Source: Sphaerisporangium fuscum
GTDB taxonomy: Bacteria; Actinomycetota; Actinomycetes; Streptosporangiales; Streptosporangiaceae
Reading direction: 5' to 3'
DNA: 64,000 nt
NCBI RefSeq assembly: GCF_018531465.1
Contig: NZ_JAHDTF010000021.1
Location: forward strand, 159,403-223,402
Positions 1 to 8,725 of the stretch are shown here, in pieces. The first letter of the stretch is position 1, and each line of letters begins with the position of its first letter. The position numbers and the translations under genes are program-made. The notes under the pieces were generated by a model. That model had not been told where the DNA came from. It did no database searches and worked only from the letters and a program-made list of their open reading frames with translations.

Positions 1-118
1 CGCCCGGCTCCACCAGGTCGAGGACCTGGGAGACCAGGGAGCGCAGGATCGACGCCTCCCCGGCGTCCAGCGTGATCGTCACCCCGCCATCGCGCGAGGA
101 GGTGAAGCCCGTGCTCAC
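1..118 (-). CDS. DUF2017 family protein, N-terminal part (runs off window)
   Basis: Only the first 39 codons are inside the window. The GTG start at 118 gives a protein beginning MSTGFTSSRDGGVTITLD and continuing with a helix containing EASILRSLVSQVLDLVEPG, which fits the start of the DUF2017 family usually found directly after clpS in actinobacteria. The GTG overlaps the clpS stop by four bases, so the two genes are translationally coupled. Its function is not established. Confidence 0.75.
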   Translation of the reverse strand, partial: MSTGFTSSRDGGVTITLDAGEASILRSLVSQVLDLVEPG

Positions 119-432
119 GCCGAGTCCCGCTGGACGGTGGCCCACAGCCCGTATGAGTGCAGGATCTGCACGTCGCGTTCCATCTCCTCACGGGTGCCAC
201 TGGCCACGACGGCCTTGCCCTTGTGGTGCACGTCGAGCATGAGCTTCTCCGCCTTGGGCCGCGCGTAGCCGAAGACCGTCTGCAGCACGTAGGTGACGTA
301 CGACATGAGGTTCACCGGGTCGTTCCAGACGATTGCCAGCCATGGAAGGTCGGGCCGGACATCGGACGACGGACGCACGACCTCGGCTGGAGCGGTACTA
401 CCCACATTCCCATCCTGCCCTAGACCGGCCAT
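115..432 (-). CDS. clpS: ATP-dependent Clp protease adaptor ClpS
   Basis: ClpS binds the N-terminal domain of ClpA/ClpC-type unfoldases and delivers N-degron substrates. The protein is 105 residues. A flexible N-terminal tail of about 28 residues is followed by the ClpS fold, with the hallmark VWNDPVNLMSYV (residues 36-46 region), then YVLQTVFG, and the C-terminal REEMERDVQILHSYGLWATV. I chose the ATG at 430-432 because it gives the usual family length. The gene is divergent from pncB with only about 25 bases between start codons, so the promoters must overlap and at least one transcript is probably leaderless. It is followed with a four-base overlap by the DUF2017 gene. Confidence 0.93.
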   Translation of the reverse strand: MAGLGQDGNVGSTAPAEVVRPSSDVRPDLPWLAIVWNDPVNLMSYVTYVLQTVFGYARPKAEKLMLDVHHKGKAVVASGTREEMERDVQILHSYGLWATVQRDSA

Positions 433-456
433 AGTCTTCGACTTGTGAAGATGGTC

Positions 457-1737
457 ATGAGCAGCGCGTTGCTTACCGATCACTACGAGCTGACGATGTT
501 GCAGGCGGCGCTGGGAAGCGGGGCGGCGCGGCGGCGGGCCGTGTTCGAGGTCTTCGCCCGCCACCTGCCGGGAGGGCGCCGGTACGGCGTCGTGGCGGGC
601 ACCGGGCGTTTCCTCGACGCCCTCGCCGACTTCCGCTTCGGCGAGGCCGAGCTGGCGTTCCTGCGCGACAACAGGGTGGTGAACGACGAGACCCTCGACT
701 TCCTCGCCTCCTACCGCTTCCAGGGCGACGTGTACGGCTACCGCGAGGGCGAGTGCTACTTCCCCGGCTCCCCGATCATGGTCGTCGACGGCACCTTCGC
801 CGAGGCCGTGCTCCTGGAGACCCTGATCCTGTCGATCCTCAACCACGACTCGGCGATCGCCTCGGCGGCGTCCCGCATGGTGCACGCCGCGGGTTCGCGG
901 CCGATCATCGAGATGGGATCGCGGCGTACCCACGAGCTGGCGGCGGTCGCGGCGGCGCGGGCGGCCTACCTCGCGGGCTTCTCCTCCACCTCCAACCTCA
1001 TGGCCGGGAGCATGTACGGCGTGCCCACGGCCGGCACCAGCGCCCACGCCTTCACGCTGCTGCACAGCTCCGAGTACGACGCCTTCCAGGCCCAGATCGA
1101 CTCCCTCGGCGCCGACACCACGCTGCTGGTCGACACCTATGACGTCGCCAAGGGCGTGCGCACGGCGGTCGAGCTGGCCGGGCCCGAGCTCGGCGCGGTG
1201 CGCATCGACTCCGGCGACCTCGCCGTGGTGGCCCGGGAGGTGCGCCAGATGCTCGACTCCCTCGGCGCCACCGGCACCCGCATCGTGGTGACCAGCGACC
1301 TCGACGAGTACGCCATCGCGGCCCTCGCCGCCGCCCCCGTCGACGGGTACGGCGTCGGCACCTCGGTGGTCACCGGCTCCGGTGTGCCGACGGCCGCCAT
1401 GGTCTACAAGCTGGTCGCCCGTGAGGACGCCGACGGCGCGCTGTGGCCGGTGGCCAAGAAGTCGGTCGGCAAGCCGAGCAGGGGCGGCCGCAAGACCGCC
1501 TTCCGCGCCCTGGAGAACGGGGTCGCCACCGCCGAGCTGGTCACCTGCTCCCCCGGCGCCGCCGCCCCCGACGGCGCCCGGCCGCTGCTCCATCAGCTGG
1601 TGCGCGGCGGCGAGATCGTCGGCCGCGAGCCCCTCGAGGCCGCCCGGGAGCGCCACCGCGCCGCGGTGGCGGAGCTCCCGGTCCTCGCCCACCAGCTCTC
1701 GCAGGGCGACGCCGTGATCCCCACCGTCTTCTCCTGA
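457..1737 (+). CDS. pncB: nicotinate phosphoribosyltransferase
   Basis: This enzyme converts nicotinate and PRPP to nicotinate mononucleotide in the Preiss-Handler route to NAD. The N-terminus LLTDHYELTMLQAAL is the family signature, followed by GSRRTH, FSSTSNLMAG and the phosphate-binding RIDSGDL segment. Length (about 426 residues) is normal. In-frame starts exist at GTG 445, ATG 451 and ATG 457. I chose 457 because GAAG at 447-450 lies at a workable distance. The gene heads a two-gene salvage unit with pncA 27 bases downstream, so the nicotinate released by the second enzyme feeds the first. Start uncertain by four codons; function confident. Confidence 0.94.
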   Translation: MSSALLTDHYELTMLQAALGSGAARRRAVFEVFARHLPGGRRYGVVAGTGRFLDALADFRFGEAELAFLRDNRVVNDETLDFLASYRFQGDVYGYREGECYFPGSPIMVVDGTFAEAVLLETLILSILNHDSAIASAASRMVHAAGSRPIIEMGSRRTHELAAVAAARAAYLAGFSSTSNLMAGSMYGVPTAGTSAHAFTLLHSSEYDAFQAQIDSLGADTTLLVDTYDVAKGVRTAVELAGPELGAVRIDSGDLAVVAREVRQMLDSLGATGTRIVVTSDLDEYAIAALAAAPVDGYGVGTSVVTGSGVPTAAMVYKLVAREDADGALWPVAKKSVGKPSRGGRKTAFRALENGVATAELVTCSPGAAAPDGARPLLHQLVRGGEIVGREPLEAARERHRAAVAELPVLAHQLSQGDAVIPTVFS

Positions 1738-1767
1738 CCCCTTGCCCCCGTTGAAAAAGAGAACGTG

Positions 1768-2343
1768 ATGAAGACCGCGCTTGTCATCGTCGACGTGCAG
1801 AACGACTTCTGCGAGGGCGGCAGCCTCCCGGTGGCCGGCGGCTCCGAGGTGGCCGCCGCCATCGGGCCGCAGGCCGCGACGGGCGGGTACGACCACGTGG
1901 TCGCCACCCGCGACTACCACGTCGACCCCGGATCCCACTTCGCCGACAGCCCCGACTACGTGAACAGCTGGCCCGCCCACTGCGTCGTCGGCACCGGCGG
2001 CGCCGAGTTCCACCCCGCGCTCGACGTCTCGGCCGTCGAGGAGGTGTTCAGCAAGGGCAGGACCAGCGCGGCCTACAGCGGCTTCGAGGGCGCCGCAGGC
2101 GACGGCACGGGCCTTGCCGAATGGCTCTCCTCGCGCGGCGTGGAGCGGGTGGACGTGGTCGGCATCGCCACCGACCACTGCGTGCGGGCCACGGCCCTGG
2201 ACGCCGCCGCGAACGGCTTCGCGGTGCGCGTGCTGCTCGGCCTGACCGCCGGGGTGGCCCCGCAGACCACCGAGGCGGCCCTCGCCGAGCTGAAGGCCGC
2301 GGGGGTGGAGCTGGCCGGCACCCCCATCGTCAGGACGAGCTGA
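1768..2343 (+). CDS. pncA: nicotinamidase (isochorismatase-like hydrolase)
   Basis: It hydrolyses nicotinamide to nicotinate and ammonia. The catalytic Asp sits in the N-terminal VIVDVQNDFCEGGSL, the Lys in VFSKGRTSAAYSGFEG and the nucleophile Cys in GIATDHCVRATALDAA. The metal-site Asp/His residues are in TRDYHVDPGSHF. The length of 191 residues is typical. AAGAGA upstream at about 1757 supports the ATG at 1768, although an in-frame GTG lies one codon earlier. The position directly after pncB makes the nicotinamide assignment more likely than another isochorismatase-fold function. Confidence 0.93.
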   Translation: MKTALVIVDVQNDFCEGGSLPVAGGSEVAAAIGPQAATGGYDHVVATRDYHVDPGSHFADSPDYVNSWPAHCVVGTGGAEFHPALDVSAVEEVFSKGRTSAAYSGFEGAAGDGTGLAEWLSSRGVERVDVVGIATDHCVRATALDAAANGFAVRVLLGLTAGVAPQTTEAALAELKAAGVELAGTPIVRTS

Positions 2344-2399
2344 CGCCGGGGGACGCTCACCGGCGCTCTGGGCTGGGCTTTCTCACCTACTGGTCGTTT

Positions 2400-2443
2400 C
2401 TTGATCATTTGGATCTTGATCAAGTAAGTTACTGCGCCATTAA
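2400..2443 (+). promoter_or_regulatory. putative promoter with CTTGATCA repeat/palindrome upstream of sapA-like gene
   Basis: CTTGATCA occurs at 2400-2407 and again inside the 10-bp perfect palindrome CTTGATCAAG at 2415-2424. TTGATC (2416-2421) can serve as a -35 box, with CATTAA (2438-2443) as a -10 after 16 bases. This is a locally AT-rich patch in very GC-rich DNA. The repeat overlapping the -35 looks like an operator; the regulator is unknown. Confidence 0.4.
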
Positions 2444-2477
2444 GCGGGTAACCGCACGACCCAAAAGGAGGAAGCGA

Positions 2478-2873
2478 ATGAAGTTCAGAGCGCTGGTGCT
2501 CGGTGGACTGGTTGCCGCCTCGACGCTGGCCGGAACGGTGACGTCACCGGCGTCGGCCGCCTCGTACAACGGCTCCTGCGGCTCGGGCTACCGGGTCATC
2601 GACTCGGCGGCGGTGGGCAGCAACGCCACGATGTTCCTGACCTACAACAACGGGTGGAACTGCCTGGTCACCATCCGCAACACCAAGGGCACCGCGCACC
2701 ACATGGGCGCCTACCTCAAGCGGTCGTCCGTCGAAAGCTGGCAGGTCAAGAACGAGGGCAATTTCACCCACTTCGCTGGCCCGATCTACCTGCAGGCCGC
2801 CGGCAGCTGCATCGACTGGGCCGGGGCGGACGGCACGGCCTACAACGCGAAGTACCGGACCCACTGCGGCTGA
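2478..2873 (+). CDS. spore-associated protein A (SapA)-like secreted protein
   Basis: The protein has 131 residues with a clear Sec signal peptide: MKFR, a hydrophobic core, and cleavage after SPASA near residue 29. The mature part starts SYNGSCGSGYRVIDSA and contains TYNNGWNCLVTIRNTKGTAHH and FAGPIYLQAAGSCIDW. This pattern of four to five Cys residues and aromatic motifs resembles Streptomyces spore-associated protein A, found on spore surfaces; its biochemical role is unknown. An excellent Shine-Dalgarno, AAGGAGG at 2465-2471, fixes the ATG at 2478. It is a single-gene unit with its own AT-rich promoter region, consistent with developmental or stationary-phase control (inference). Confidence 0.8.
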   Translation: MKFRALVLGGLVAASTLAGTVTSPASAASYNGSCGSGYRVIDSAAVGSNATMFLTYNNGWNCLVTIRNTKGTAHHMGAYLKRSSVESWQVKNEGNFTHFAGPIYLQAAGSCIDWAGADGTAYNAKYRTHCG

Positions 2874-2997
2874 CCCACCGCCCCGGCCTCCACGGCGCCC
2901 ACCTGAGCGGTGCGCGTGAAGGGACGAGGCTCGGGGCCACTCGGGGCGATCACGAGCGCACGCCCGCGTACGTCGTCGCCCCGGGGCACATCGTCGG

Positions 2998-4755
2998 CTA
3001 GCGGGACCTCTGGGTGGCCCACTTGCGGATCATGTCGATGCGCTGGCGGATCTGGTCGGCCGTGGCCTGCGCGATGGCGGGGCCGCCGCACGCCCGCCGC
3101 AGCTCGGCGTGGATGACGCCGTGGGGCTGGCCGGTGCGGTGGTTCCAGGCGCCCACGAGGCCGTTGAGCTCCTTGCGCAGCGCGGCGATCTCCTCGTGGG
3201 GGGACAGCGTGGGCCGCGGCGGGGCCTCGGCGGCCTTGCGCCGCCTGGCGGCCTGCTGATCGGCCTGGTGCTTGCGCAGCAGCACCGCGACCTGGTCGGG
3301 CTCCAGCAGGCCGGGCAGGCCGAGGAAATCCTCCTCCTCGGGCGAGCCGGGCTCGGCGGGCGTGCCGAACTCGCCGCCGTCGAACAGCACCCGGTCGAAC
3401 GTGGCCGACGCCTCGACGGTCTCGAACGGCAGCTCGTCGCCGAGGACGTCGGGATTGTCCTTCTTCTGGCGGGACTCGTCGACCAGGAAGTCGTCGAGCC
3501 CCTCCTCGGGCACCTTGCGGTCGAGGACGTGGTCGCGCTCGGTCTCCATCTCGGAGGCCAGGCCCATCAGCGTGGGCACCGAGGGCAGGAACACCGACGC
3601 GGTCTCGCCCCGCCTGCGGGCACGGACGAAACGCCCCACCGCCTGGGCGAAGAACAGCGGGGTCGAGGTGCTGGTGGCGTACACCCCGACCATCAGGCGC
3701 GGGATGTCGACGCCTTCGGAGACCATGCGGACGGCGACCAGCCACCGCTCCTCCGAGGCGCTGAACTGCTTGATCTTGTCGGAGGCGCCCGGGTCGTCGG
3801 ACAGCACGACGGTGGCGCCCTGGCCGGTGATCTCACGGATGTGCTTGGCGTACGCGCGCGCCGTCTCGTGGTCGCTGGCGATCACCATGGCCCCGGCGTC
3901 GTGGATGTGCCTGCGCACCTCGGTGAGCCGCTTGTCGGCGGCCCGCAGCACCTGGCGGATCCAGTCGCCCTTGGGGTCGAGAGCCGCGCGCCAGGCCTGC
4001 CCGAGCTGGTCCTTGGTGAGCGGCGTGCCGAGTGTCGCGGCGATCTCGTCGCCCGCGCGGGTGCGCCAGCGCATCTCGCCGGCGTACGCCAGGAAGATCA
4101 CGGGACGGACCACGCCGTCGGCGAGGGCCGGGCCGTAGCCGTAGGAGTAGTCGGAGACGCTGCGCCGCACGCCCTCGCCGTCCTCGGCGTAGGTGACGAA
4201 CGGGATGGGGTTGACGTCGGACCGGAACGGGGTGCCGGTGAGCGCCAGGCGCCGCGTGGCGGGCTCGAAGGCCTCACGGACGCCGTCGCCCCACGACTTG
4301 GCGTCGCCCGCGTGGTGGATCTCGTCGAAGATGACCAGCGTGCGGCGGTTCTCGGTGCGGGTGCGGTGCAGCGCGGGGTGCATCGAGACCTGGGCGTAGG
4401 TGACCGCGACACCCGTGTAGTCGCGGGAGGTGGTGCCCTGGCTGTTCTTGAACTCGGGGTCGATGGCGATGCCGACCCGAGCGGCGGCGTCGGCCCACTG
4501 CCGCTTGAGGTGCTCGGTGGGCGCGACGATCGTGATCCGCTGCACGACGCCCTGGGCGAGCAGCTCGCTGGCGATGCGCAGCGCGTAGGTGGTCTTGCCG
4601 GCGCCGGGGGTCGCCACGGTGAGGAAGTCGCGGTGCTCGCGCCGGAAGTAGAGGTCGAAGGCCTCTTGCTGCCAGGCGCGGAGCTTGGGGGCGGTGCCCC
4701 ACGCGGCGCGGTTGGGGTAGGAGGGTGACAGATGGGACGCGGCAAAGGAGCTCAC
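2998..4755 (-). CDS. superfamily II DEAD/DEAH-box helicase
   Basis: The protein has 585 residues. It carries a Q-like region (LRAWQQEAF, ~26-33), Walker A ATPGAGKT at 49-56, motif Ia VAPTEHLKRQW, motif II DEIHH at 144-148 and motif III-type LTGTPFRSD at 172-180. The C-terminal RecA domain has VRMVSEGVDIPRL and the motif VI-like QAVGRFVRARR. This organisation is that of XPB/RadD-like ATP-dependent DNA helicases; the substrate is not known. The final ~110 residues, after the charged stretch rich in E and P, are a helical tail. The GTG at 4755 is supported by GAGGAGG just upstream. The start codon faces an intergenic stretch of 225 bases, and the downstream neighbour sapA converges on it. Confidence 0.88.
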   Translation of the reverse strand: MSSFAASHLSPSYPNRAAWGTAPKLRAWQQEAFDLYFRREHRDFLTVATPGAGKTTYALRIASELLAQGVVQRITIVAPTEHLKRQWADAAARVGIAIDPEFKNSQGTTSRDYTGVAVTYAQVSMHPALHRTRTENRRTLVIFDEIHHAGDAKSWGDGVREAFEPATRRLALTGTPFRSDVNPIPFVTYAEDGEGVRRSVSDYSYGYGPALADGVVRPVIFLAYAGEMRWRTRAGDEIAATLGTPLTKDQLGQAWRAALDPKGDWIRQVLRAADKRLTEVRRHIHDAGAMVIASDHETARAYAKHIREITGQGATVVLSDDPGASDKIKQFSASEERWLVAVRMVSEGVDIPRLMVGVYATSTSTPLFFAQAVGRFVRARRRGETASVFLPSVPTLMGLASEMETERDHVLDRKVPEEGLDDFLVDESRQKKDNPDVLGDELPFETVEASATFDRVLFDGGEFGTPAEPGSPEEEDFLGLPGLLEPDQVAVLLRKHQADQQAARRRKAAEAPPRPTLSPHEEIAALRKELNGLVGAWNHRTGQPHGVIHAELRRACGGPAIAQATADQIRQRIDMIRKWATQRSR

Positions 4756-4980
4756 GCCGACCTCCTCGTCAGATGGTCTCTCAGGGCCGCCGTGGCGTCT
4801 CCCCCACTGATGATCTTGTCGCTGCGCTCGTGTCCGTCCCTCACAGTGAAGCCACGATAGCGGGGACCACCGACAGGAAGCGCCGATCCGGCGAAGGGCC
4901 GCCGCGCCGCGCCTCCCGTCACGGGGCCGTCCGGACCCCGCCGACCGGCCCGTACGGCCGCCCGGCCGGCGCGGATCCGC

Positions 4981-5661
4981 CTACTTCAGGCCGTCTACGA
5001 CGGCGTCGATCTCGGCGCGCCGCCGCGGGTCGTCGGGCTGCGCGAGCCCGACGACGACCACGCTGCGGTCGCCCTTGGTGAGAAGTGTCACGCGCAGGTA
5101 CGACGGCTGGTTGACCACGTCGCTGTACTTGGCGAGAAGGGATCGTGAATGGCCGGTGTACCCGCCGACGGCGACGTAGCGGTCGTCCACCACCTCGACG
5201 GTGTCGCCGTGCAGCAGCAGCCGCGCGTACAGGTCGGCCAGTTCGAGGGCGGCGGGACGCGGCCCGGCCGTGCCGACCGGCGCGGCGGGGCGGGCCATCA
5301 CGACCGCGGAACCGTCGAGGCTCGCCGCGGAGGTGAAGCCGGTGACGGGCGGTACGGCCCCCTGCCGCCACCCCTGCGGCAGGGGGTAGCGAACCCCGGC
5401 CGCCGCGTCCACCACCGTCAGCGCGGGCCCTGGGGCGTTCAGGCGGCCCACCGCGAAGGCCACGACCCCGGCGACCACGGCGGTCCCGGCCGCCACGGCG
5501 GCGAGGTAGGCCAGCGTGCGCCTGAGCCAGAACGGCACCCTGACGCGCGACGGCGGGGCGGGTGCGCCGTACAGCCGCGCGGATGGCGGCAGGCCTTCCT
5601 CCGCGGCCGGAGGCCACACCCGGTCGCCGTAGGGCCGCCGCTTGGTCCGATGCTCGTCCAC
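4981..5661 (-). CDS. single-pass membrane protein with extracytoplasmic domain, function unknown
   Basis: The protein is 226 residues: a basic, proline-rich cytoplasmic N-terminus of about 45 residues, one membrane segment (TLAYLAAVAAGTAVVAGVVAFAV), then a ~155-residue exported domain. That domain begins with GVRYPLPQGW, a motif common at the start of small actinobacterial lipoprotein/PsbP-like domains, and ends PDDPRRRAEIDAVVDGLK. I chose the GTG at 5661 because GGGAGGAG lies seven bases upstream; the open frame continues further but without a ribosome site. No catalytic motif was seen. The gene is separated from the helicase by 225 bases and probably transcribed alone. Confidence 0.7.
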   Translation of the reverse strand: MDEHRTKRRPYGDRVWPPAAEEGLPPSARLYGAPAPPSRVRVPFWLRRTLAYLAAVAAGTAVVAGVVAFAVGRLNAPGPALTVVDAAAGVRYPLPQGWRQGAVPPVTGFTSAASLDGSAVVMARPAAPVGTAGPRPAALELADLYARLLLHGDTVEVVDDRYVAVGGYTGHSRSLLAKYSDVVNQPSYLRVTLLTKGDRSVVVVGLAQPDDPRRRAEIDAVVDGLK

Positions 5662-5771
5662 GACGCCTCCTCCCGGTGCACCGAGTATCGCCACCGGGAC
5701 CGCCCATCCGTCAACGCACTTCCGCACTCTGGGTAAGGAAACGACGGAACATCGGGCGCGCAGGGCGTGGA

Positions 5772-6668
5772 TCAGACGGCGGGCGCGCGGTAGGCGTTCC
5801 ACATCTCGCGCATGCGGCCGGCCTGCCCGGCCGTGAACTCCGTCATGCAGCGGTCGTGGGAGTAGTCCATGAAGTTGTGGACGGGGTCGTCGCCGTTCTC
5901 GGGGCAGGTGTCCTTGCGCGGCGGGCACCCCTGGGTGGGCTGCGCCTCGGGCGGGGTGTCGTCGACGGAGTCACCGGGCGGGTTGCAGCCGTTCTCGAAG
6001 GTGTGCAGCAGCCCGAGCCAGTGGCCGATCTCGTGCACCCCGGTGTAGCCCTTGGAGAAGTCGCGGAGGGATCCGCCCGGCAGGCTGCGCCAGTCGATCA
6101 CGACGCCGTCGAGGGAAGGGTGGTCCTGGTACCAGTGGGGGTAGGTGGCGTAGCCGAGGACGAGCTGGCTGAACTGGGCGATGTAGAGGTTCAGCGTCTC
6201 GGGACCGCCCTTGCGCAGGCGCTCCTTCATGGCCGCCTCGTTGCCGAGCGGCTCCCGGAACCACTCGGAGTTGTCGGTGCGCGTCACGCCCTTCAGGACG
6301 AAACGGACGCCGGTGTCGACGCCGCCGTACCGCCCCCCGTAGGCCGCGTTGAGCGTGTCGACCTGGGCGTGGACCGCGCTGTCGGGCGCGCCGAGCCGTC
6401 CGTCGGTGATCACGTGCACCCAGAGCGGCACCATGACCGACGCCGGGACGGGGGCGTGGGGCGTGGCGCGCAGCCTGCGGCGCATCTCGGCCAGCATGCG
6501 CGCCGCCTCGCCCGCACCCGGCGTGTACGGCTCCACGCCCCGCGCCGGCGTGCGCAGCGGCTGCCGCGTGAGCGCGCAGGGACGGACGGCGGACGCGCGA
6601 GCAGGAACGGGCACGCTCCCCAGCGCCGACAGGCACACCAAAGACACGGCCATCGCGCGCCGCACCAT
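5772..6668 (-). CDS. secreted zinc metalloprotease, peptidase family M43 (pappalysin/cytophagalysin type)
   Basis: The protein has 298 residues. The signal peptide MVRRAMAVSLVCLSALGSVP ends near the ARA at about 24. The zinc-binding motif HEIGHWLGLLH lies at 212-222, and the Met-turn residues follow in VHNFMDYSHDRC. These are the metzincin features of M43. C-terminal Cys residues (FENGC, QGCPP, DTCPEN, DRCM) probably form disulphides. It is expected to act outside the cell as an endopeptidase; its substrate is unknown. GGGGGAG three to nine bases before the ATG serves as ribosome site. There is no obvious operon partner. Confidence 0.9.
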   Translation of the reverse strand: MVRRAMAVSLVCLSALGSVPVPARASAVRPCALTRQPLRTPARGVEPYTPGAGEAARMLAEMRRRLRATPHAPVPASVMVPLWVHVITDGRLGAPDSAVHAQVDTLNAAYGGRYGGVDTGVRFVLKGVTRTDNSEWFREPLGNEAAMKERLRKGGPETLNLYIAQFSQLVLGYATYPHWYQDHPSLDGVVIDWRSLPGGSLRDFSKGYTGVHEIGHWLGLLHTFENGCNPPGDSVDDTPPEAQPTQGCPPRKDTCPENGDDPVHNFMDYSHDRCMTEFTAGQAGRMREMWNAYRAPAV

Positions 6669-6764
6669 GCACTCCCCCGTTTACTCAGGTCAGAGTGCTG
6701 ACGCTAAACCCAACGACGCCGATCGGCCGGGAGCAACACTCGATCGGGCCCGGCGCGGCCGCCC

Positions 6765-7013
6765 TTATTCGCCGGAGTCGCCCTTCGGCAGCCCCTCGTA
6801 GATCTCCTTGCACTCGGGGCAGACCGGATACTTCTTGGGGTCGCGGCTCGGCGTCCAGACCTTGCCGCACAGAGCGCGGATCGGGACGCCGGTGATGTAG
6901 CTCTCGGTGATCTTGTTCTTGTCGGCGTAGTGCGAGAACCGCTCGTGGTCGCCGTCGTCACCGTGGGACAGGCGCGGCCGTACTTCGCTCTCGGGAAGGA
7001 TCTTCGTGCTCAC
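6765..7013 (-). CDS. DUF3039 family protein, probable zinc-binding
   Basis: This 82-residue acidic protein begins MSTKILPESEVRPRLSHGD and contains HERFSHYADKNKI, then ALCGKVWTPSRDPKKYPVCPECKEIYEGL. The three Cys residues (C..CPEC) plus a nearby His could bind one zinc ion. DUF3039 is widespread in actinobacteria, often near the SF2 helicase seen here two genes further on. Its function is unknown. The gene is short and has normal codon use. Confidence 0.85.
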   Translation of the reverse strand: MSTKILPESEVRPRLSHGDDGDHERFSHYADKNKITESYITGVPIRALCGKVWTPSRDPKKYPVCPECKEIYEGLPKGDSGE

Positions 7014-7057
7014 GCCATCCGAGTCTACGTGGCTCCGGGCCCGGTCACGGAAACGAC

Positions 7058-7088
7058 GGTACGGCCCGCGCCGGGCGCGAGCCGTACC
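7058..7088 (-). terminator. hairpin terminator of the MFS gene
   Basis: GGTACGGC...GCCGTACC plus inner CGCGC/GCGCG forms a 13-14 bp stem with one mismatch and a three-base loop. It lies 16 bases after the MFS stop on the minus strand and is followed by GTCGTTTCC. Confidence 0.6.
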
Positions 7089-7104
7089 CTCGACAGGCCA
7101 GAAA

Positions 7105-8676
7105 TCAGCCGACGTGGACCGGAGCCCCCTCGGTCTTGCGGCCCGCCTTGACGAACAGCGCCAGCAGCGCCGCCGCCACCGCGACCGCGACGCTCACGCC
7201 GAAGCCGAAGTGCATGCCGTCCAGGAACGACTGGTGCGCGGCCTGCGTCAGCGCCTCGGCGACCGGCTTCGGCATCCCGGGCTGCACCGGGGCGACACCG
7301 AGCGCCACGACGTTCTTGATCTGGTCGACCTGCTCGGCGTTGATCGGGATCTTGACGGCGGCGAAGTGCCCCGGCAGGACGTCGGCCACCTTCGCGGTGA
7401 TCAGCGCGCCGAGCACGGCGGTGCCGAGCGAGCCGCCCACCTGCATGGCCGACTGCTGCATGCCGCCCGCGACGCCGCTCAGCGACTCGGGCGAGTTGCC
7501 GACGATCACCTCGGTGGCGCCGACCATGACGGGCGAGAGGCCGAAGGCCAGCAGGGCGAACGGGATCGCGGTCTGCACGTAGCCGGCCTCCAGGCCGAGC
7601 CGGGACAGCAGGAACATCGAGACGGCGGTGATCAGCATGCCGGCGGCGATGGGCAGCTTCGGCCCGAACTTGCTCAGCATGGCGGCGGCGAGCGGCGATG
7701 CCACGATCATGCCCGCGCTCATGGGGAGCATGCGCAGGCCGGAGTCCAGCGGCGAGAGCCCGTGCACGCCCTGGAAGTAGAACGTGAGGAAGAACATCGC
7801 GCCGAACATCGCGAAGGCCATCAGGACCATGAGCACCGTGCCGATGGAGACCGACGCGTTGCGGAAGAGGCTGAGCGGCAGCAACGGCTCGGCCGCGCGG
7901 CTCTGCCAGAAGACGAACACCGCGCCCAGCACGACCGCGCCGGCGAGGAAGGCGATGGTCTTGGCGTCGCCCCAGCCGTAGGAGGGGGCCTTGATGATCG
8001 CCCACACCAGGCAGAACATCGCTCCGGACAGCAGGACCACACCCAGGATGTCGATCTTCGACAGCGCCTCGGCCTTGCTCTCCTTGATGACCCAGAGCCC
8101 GACGATGACCGCGACGATGCCCACGGGCACGTTGATGAAGAACACCGACTGCCAGCTGACGTTCTCGACCAGCAGGCCACCCACGATGGGGCCGGCCGCG
8201 CTGGACAAGCCCATCACCGCGCCCCAGATGCCGAACGCCATGTTGAGCCGCTCGCCCGGGAACGCGGCGCGCAGCAGCGCGAGGGCGGCCGGCTGGAGCA
8301 GCGCGCCGAACAGGCCCTGGAGCACCCGGAAGGCGATCAGCATCCCGATGGACGAGGTGAGGCCGATGGCGAGCGAGGTGAGGGCGAATCCGGCGATGCC
8401 GACGATGAAGACCTTTTTGTGCCCGAACAGGTCACCGAGCTTGCCGGCGGTGATCAGGAACACGGCAAGGGCGAGCAGGTAGCCGCTCGTGATCCACTGC
8501 AGGTCGGAGATCGAGGCGTTCAGCTCCTTGCCGATCACCGGGTTGGCGATCGAGACGACGGTGCCGTCGAGCATTACCATGATCACGCCCAGCGCCACCG
8601 CCAGCAGCGTGAGCCACGGATGACCGTGACCGCGTCGGGCCGGCGCGTCAGCGGGCGCGGCCAGCACTTGAGCCAT
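7105..8676 (-). CDS. MFS drug exporter, DHA2 (14-TMS, EmrB/QacA) family
   Basis: The 523-residue polytopic protein has about 14 membrane segments. Motif C-like PAALALLRAAFPGERLNMAFGIWGAVMGLSSAAGPIVGG, the N-terminal VMLDGTVVSIANPVIGKEL, and DLFGHKKVF between TM2 and TM3 are characteristic of DHA2 proton-driven exporters. It sits in the cytoplasmic membrane and probably extrudes hydrophobic drugs. It is transcribed divergently from a TetR gene with 146 bases between. That spacer carries a good promoter overlapped by three ATGACA repeats, so the TetR protein is the likely repressor. The substrate cannot be read from sequence. Confidence 0.92.
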   Translation of the reverse strand: MAQVLAAPADAPARRGHGHPWLTLLAVALGVIMVMLDGTVVSIANPVIGKELNASISDLQWITSGYLLALAVFLITAGKLGDLFGHKKVFIVGIAGFALTSLAIGLTSSIGMLIAFRVLQGLFGALLQPAALALLRAAFPGERLNMAFGIWGAVMGLSSAAGPIVGGLLVENVSWQSVFFINVPVGIVAVIVGLWVIKESKAEALSKIDILGVVLLSGAMFCLVWAIIKAPSYGWGDAKTIAFLAGAVVLGAVFVFWQSRAAEPLLPLSLFRNASVSIGTVLMVLMAFAMFGAMFFLTFYFQGVHGLSPLDSGLRMLPMSAGMIVASPLAAAMLSKFGPKLPIAAGMLITAVSMFLLSRLGLEAGYVQTAIPFALLAFGLSPVMVGATEVIVGNSPESLSGVAGGMQQSAMQVGGSLGTAVLGALITAKVADVLPGHFAAVKIPINAEQVDQIKNVVALGVAPVQPGMPKPVAEALTQAAHQSFLDGMHFGFGVSVAVAVAAALLALFVKAGRKTEGAPVHVG

Positions 8677-8725
8677 GGAAAGGTCCCCCTGTTTTCGTTG
8701 TTTTCCTCAGTAGTCGTTGTTGGGT

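Noticed and set aside
4756..4980. Hidden gene or RNA between the helicase start and the membrane protein
   Set aside because: The 225 bases show no ribosome site, RNA structure or conserved frame; probably upstream sequence of the helicase.
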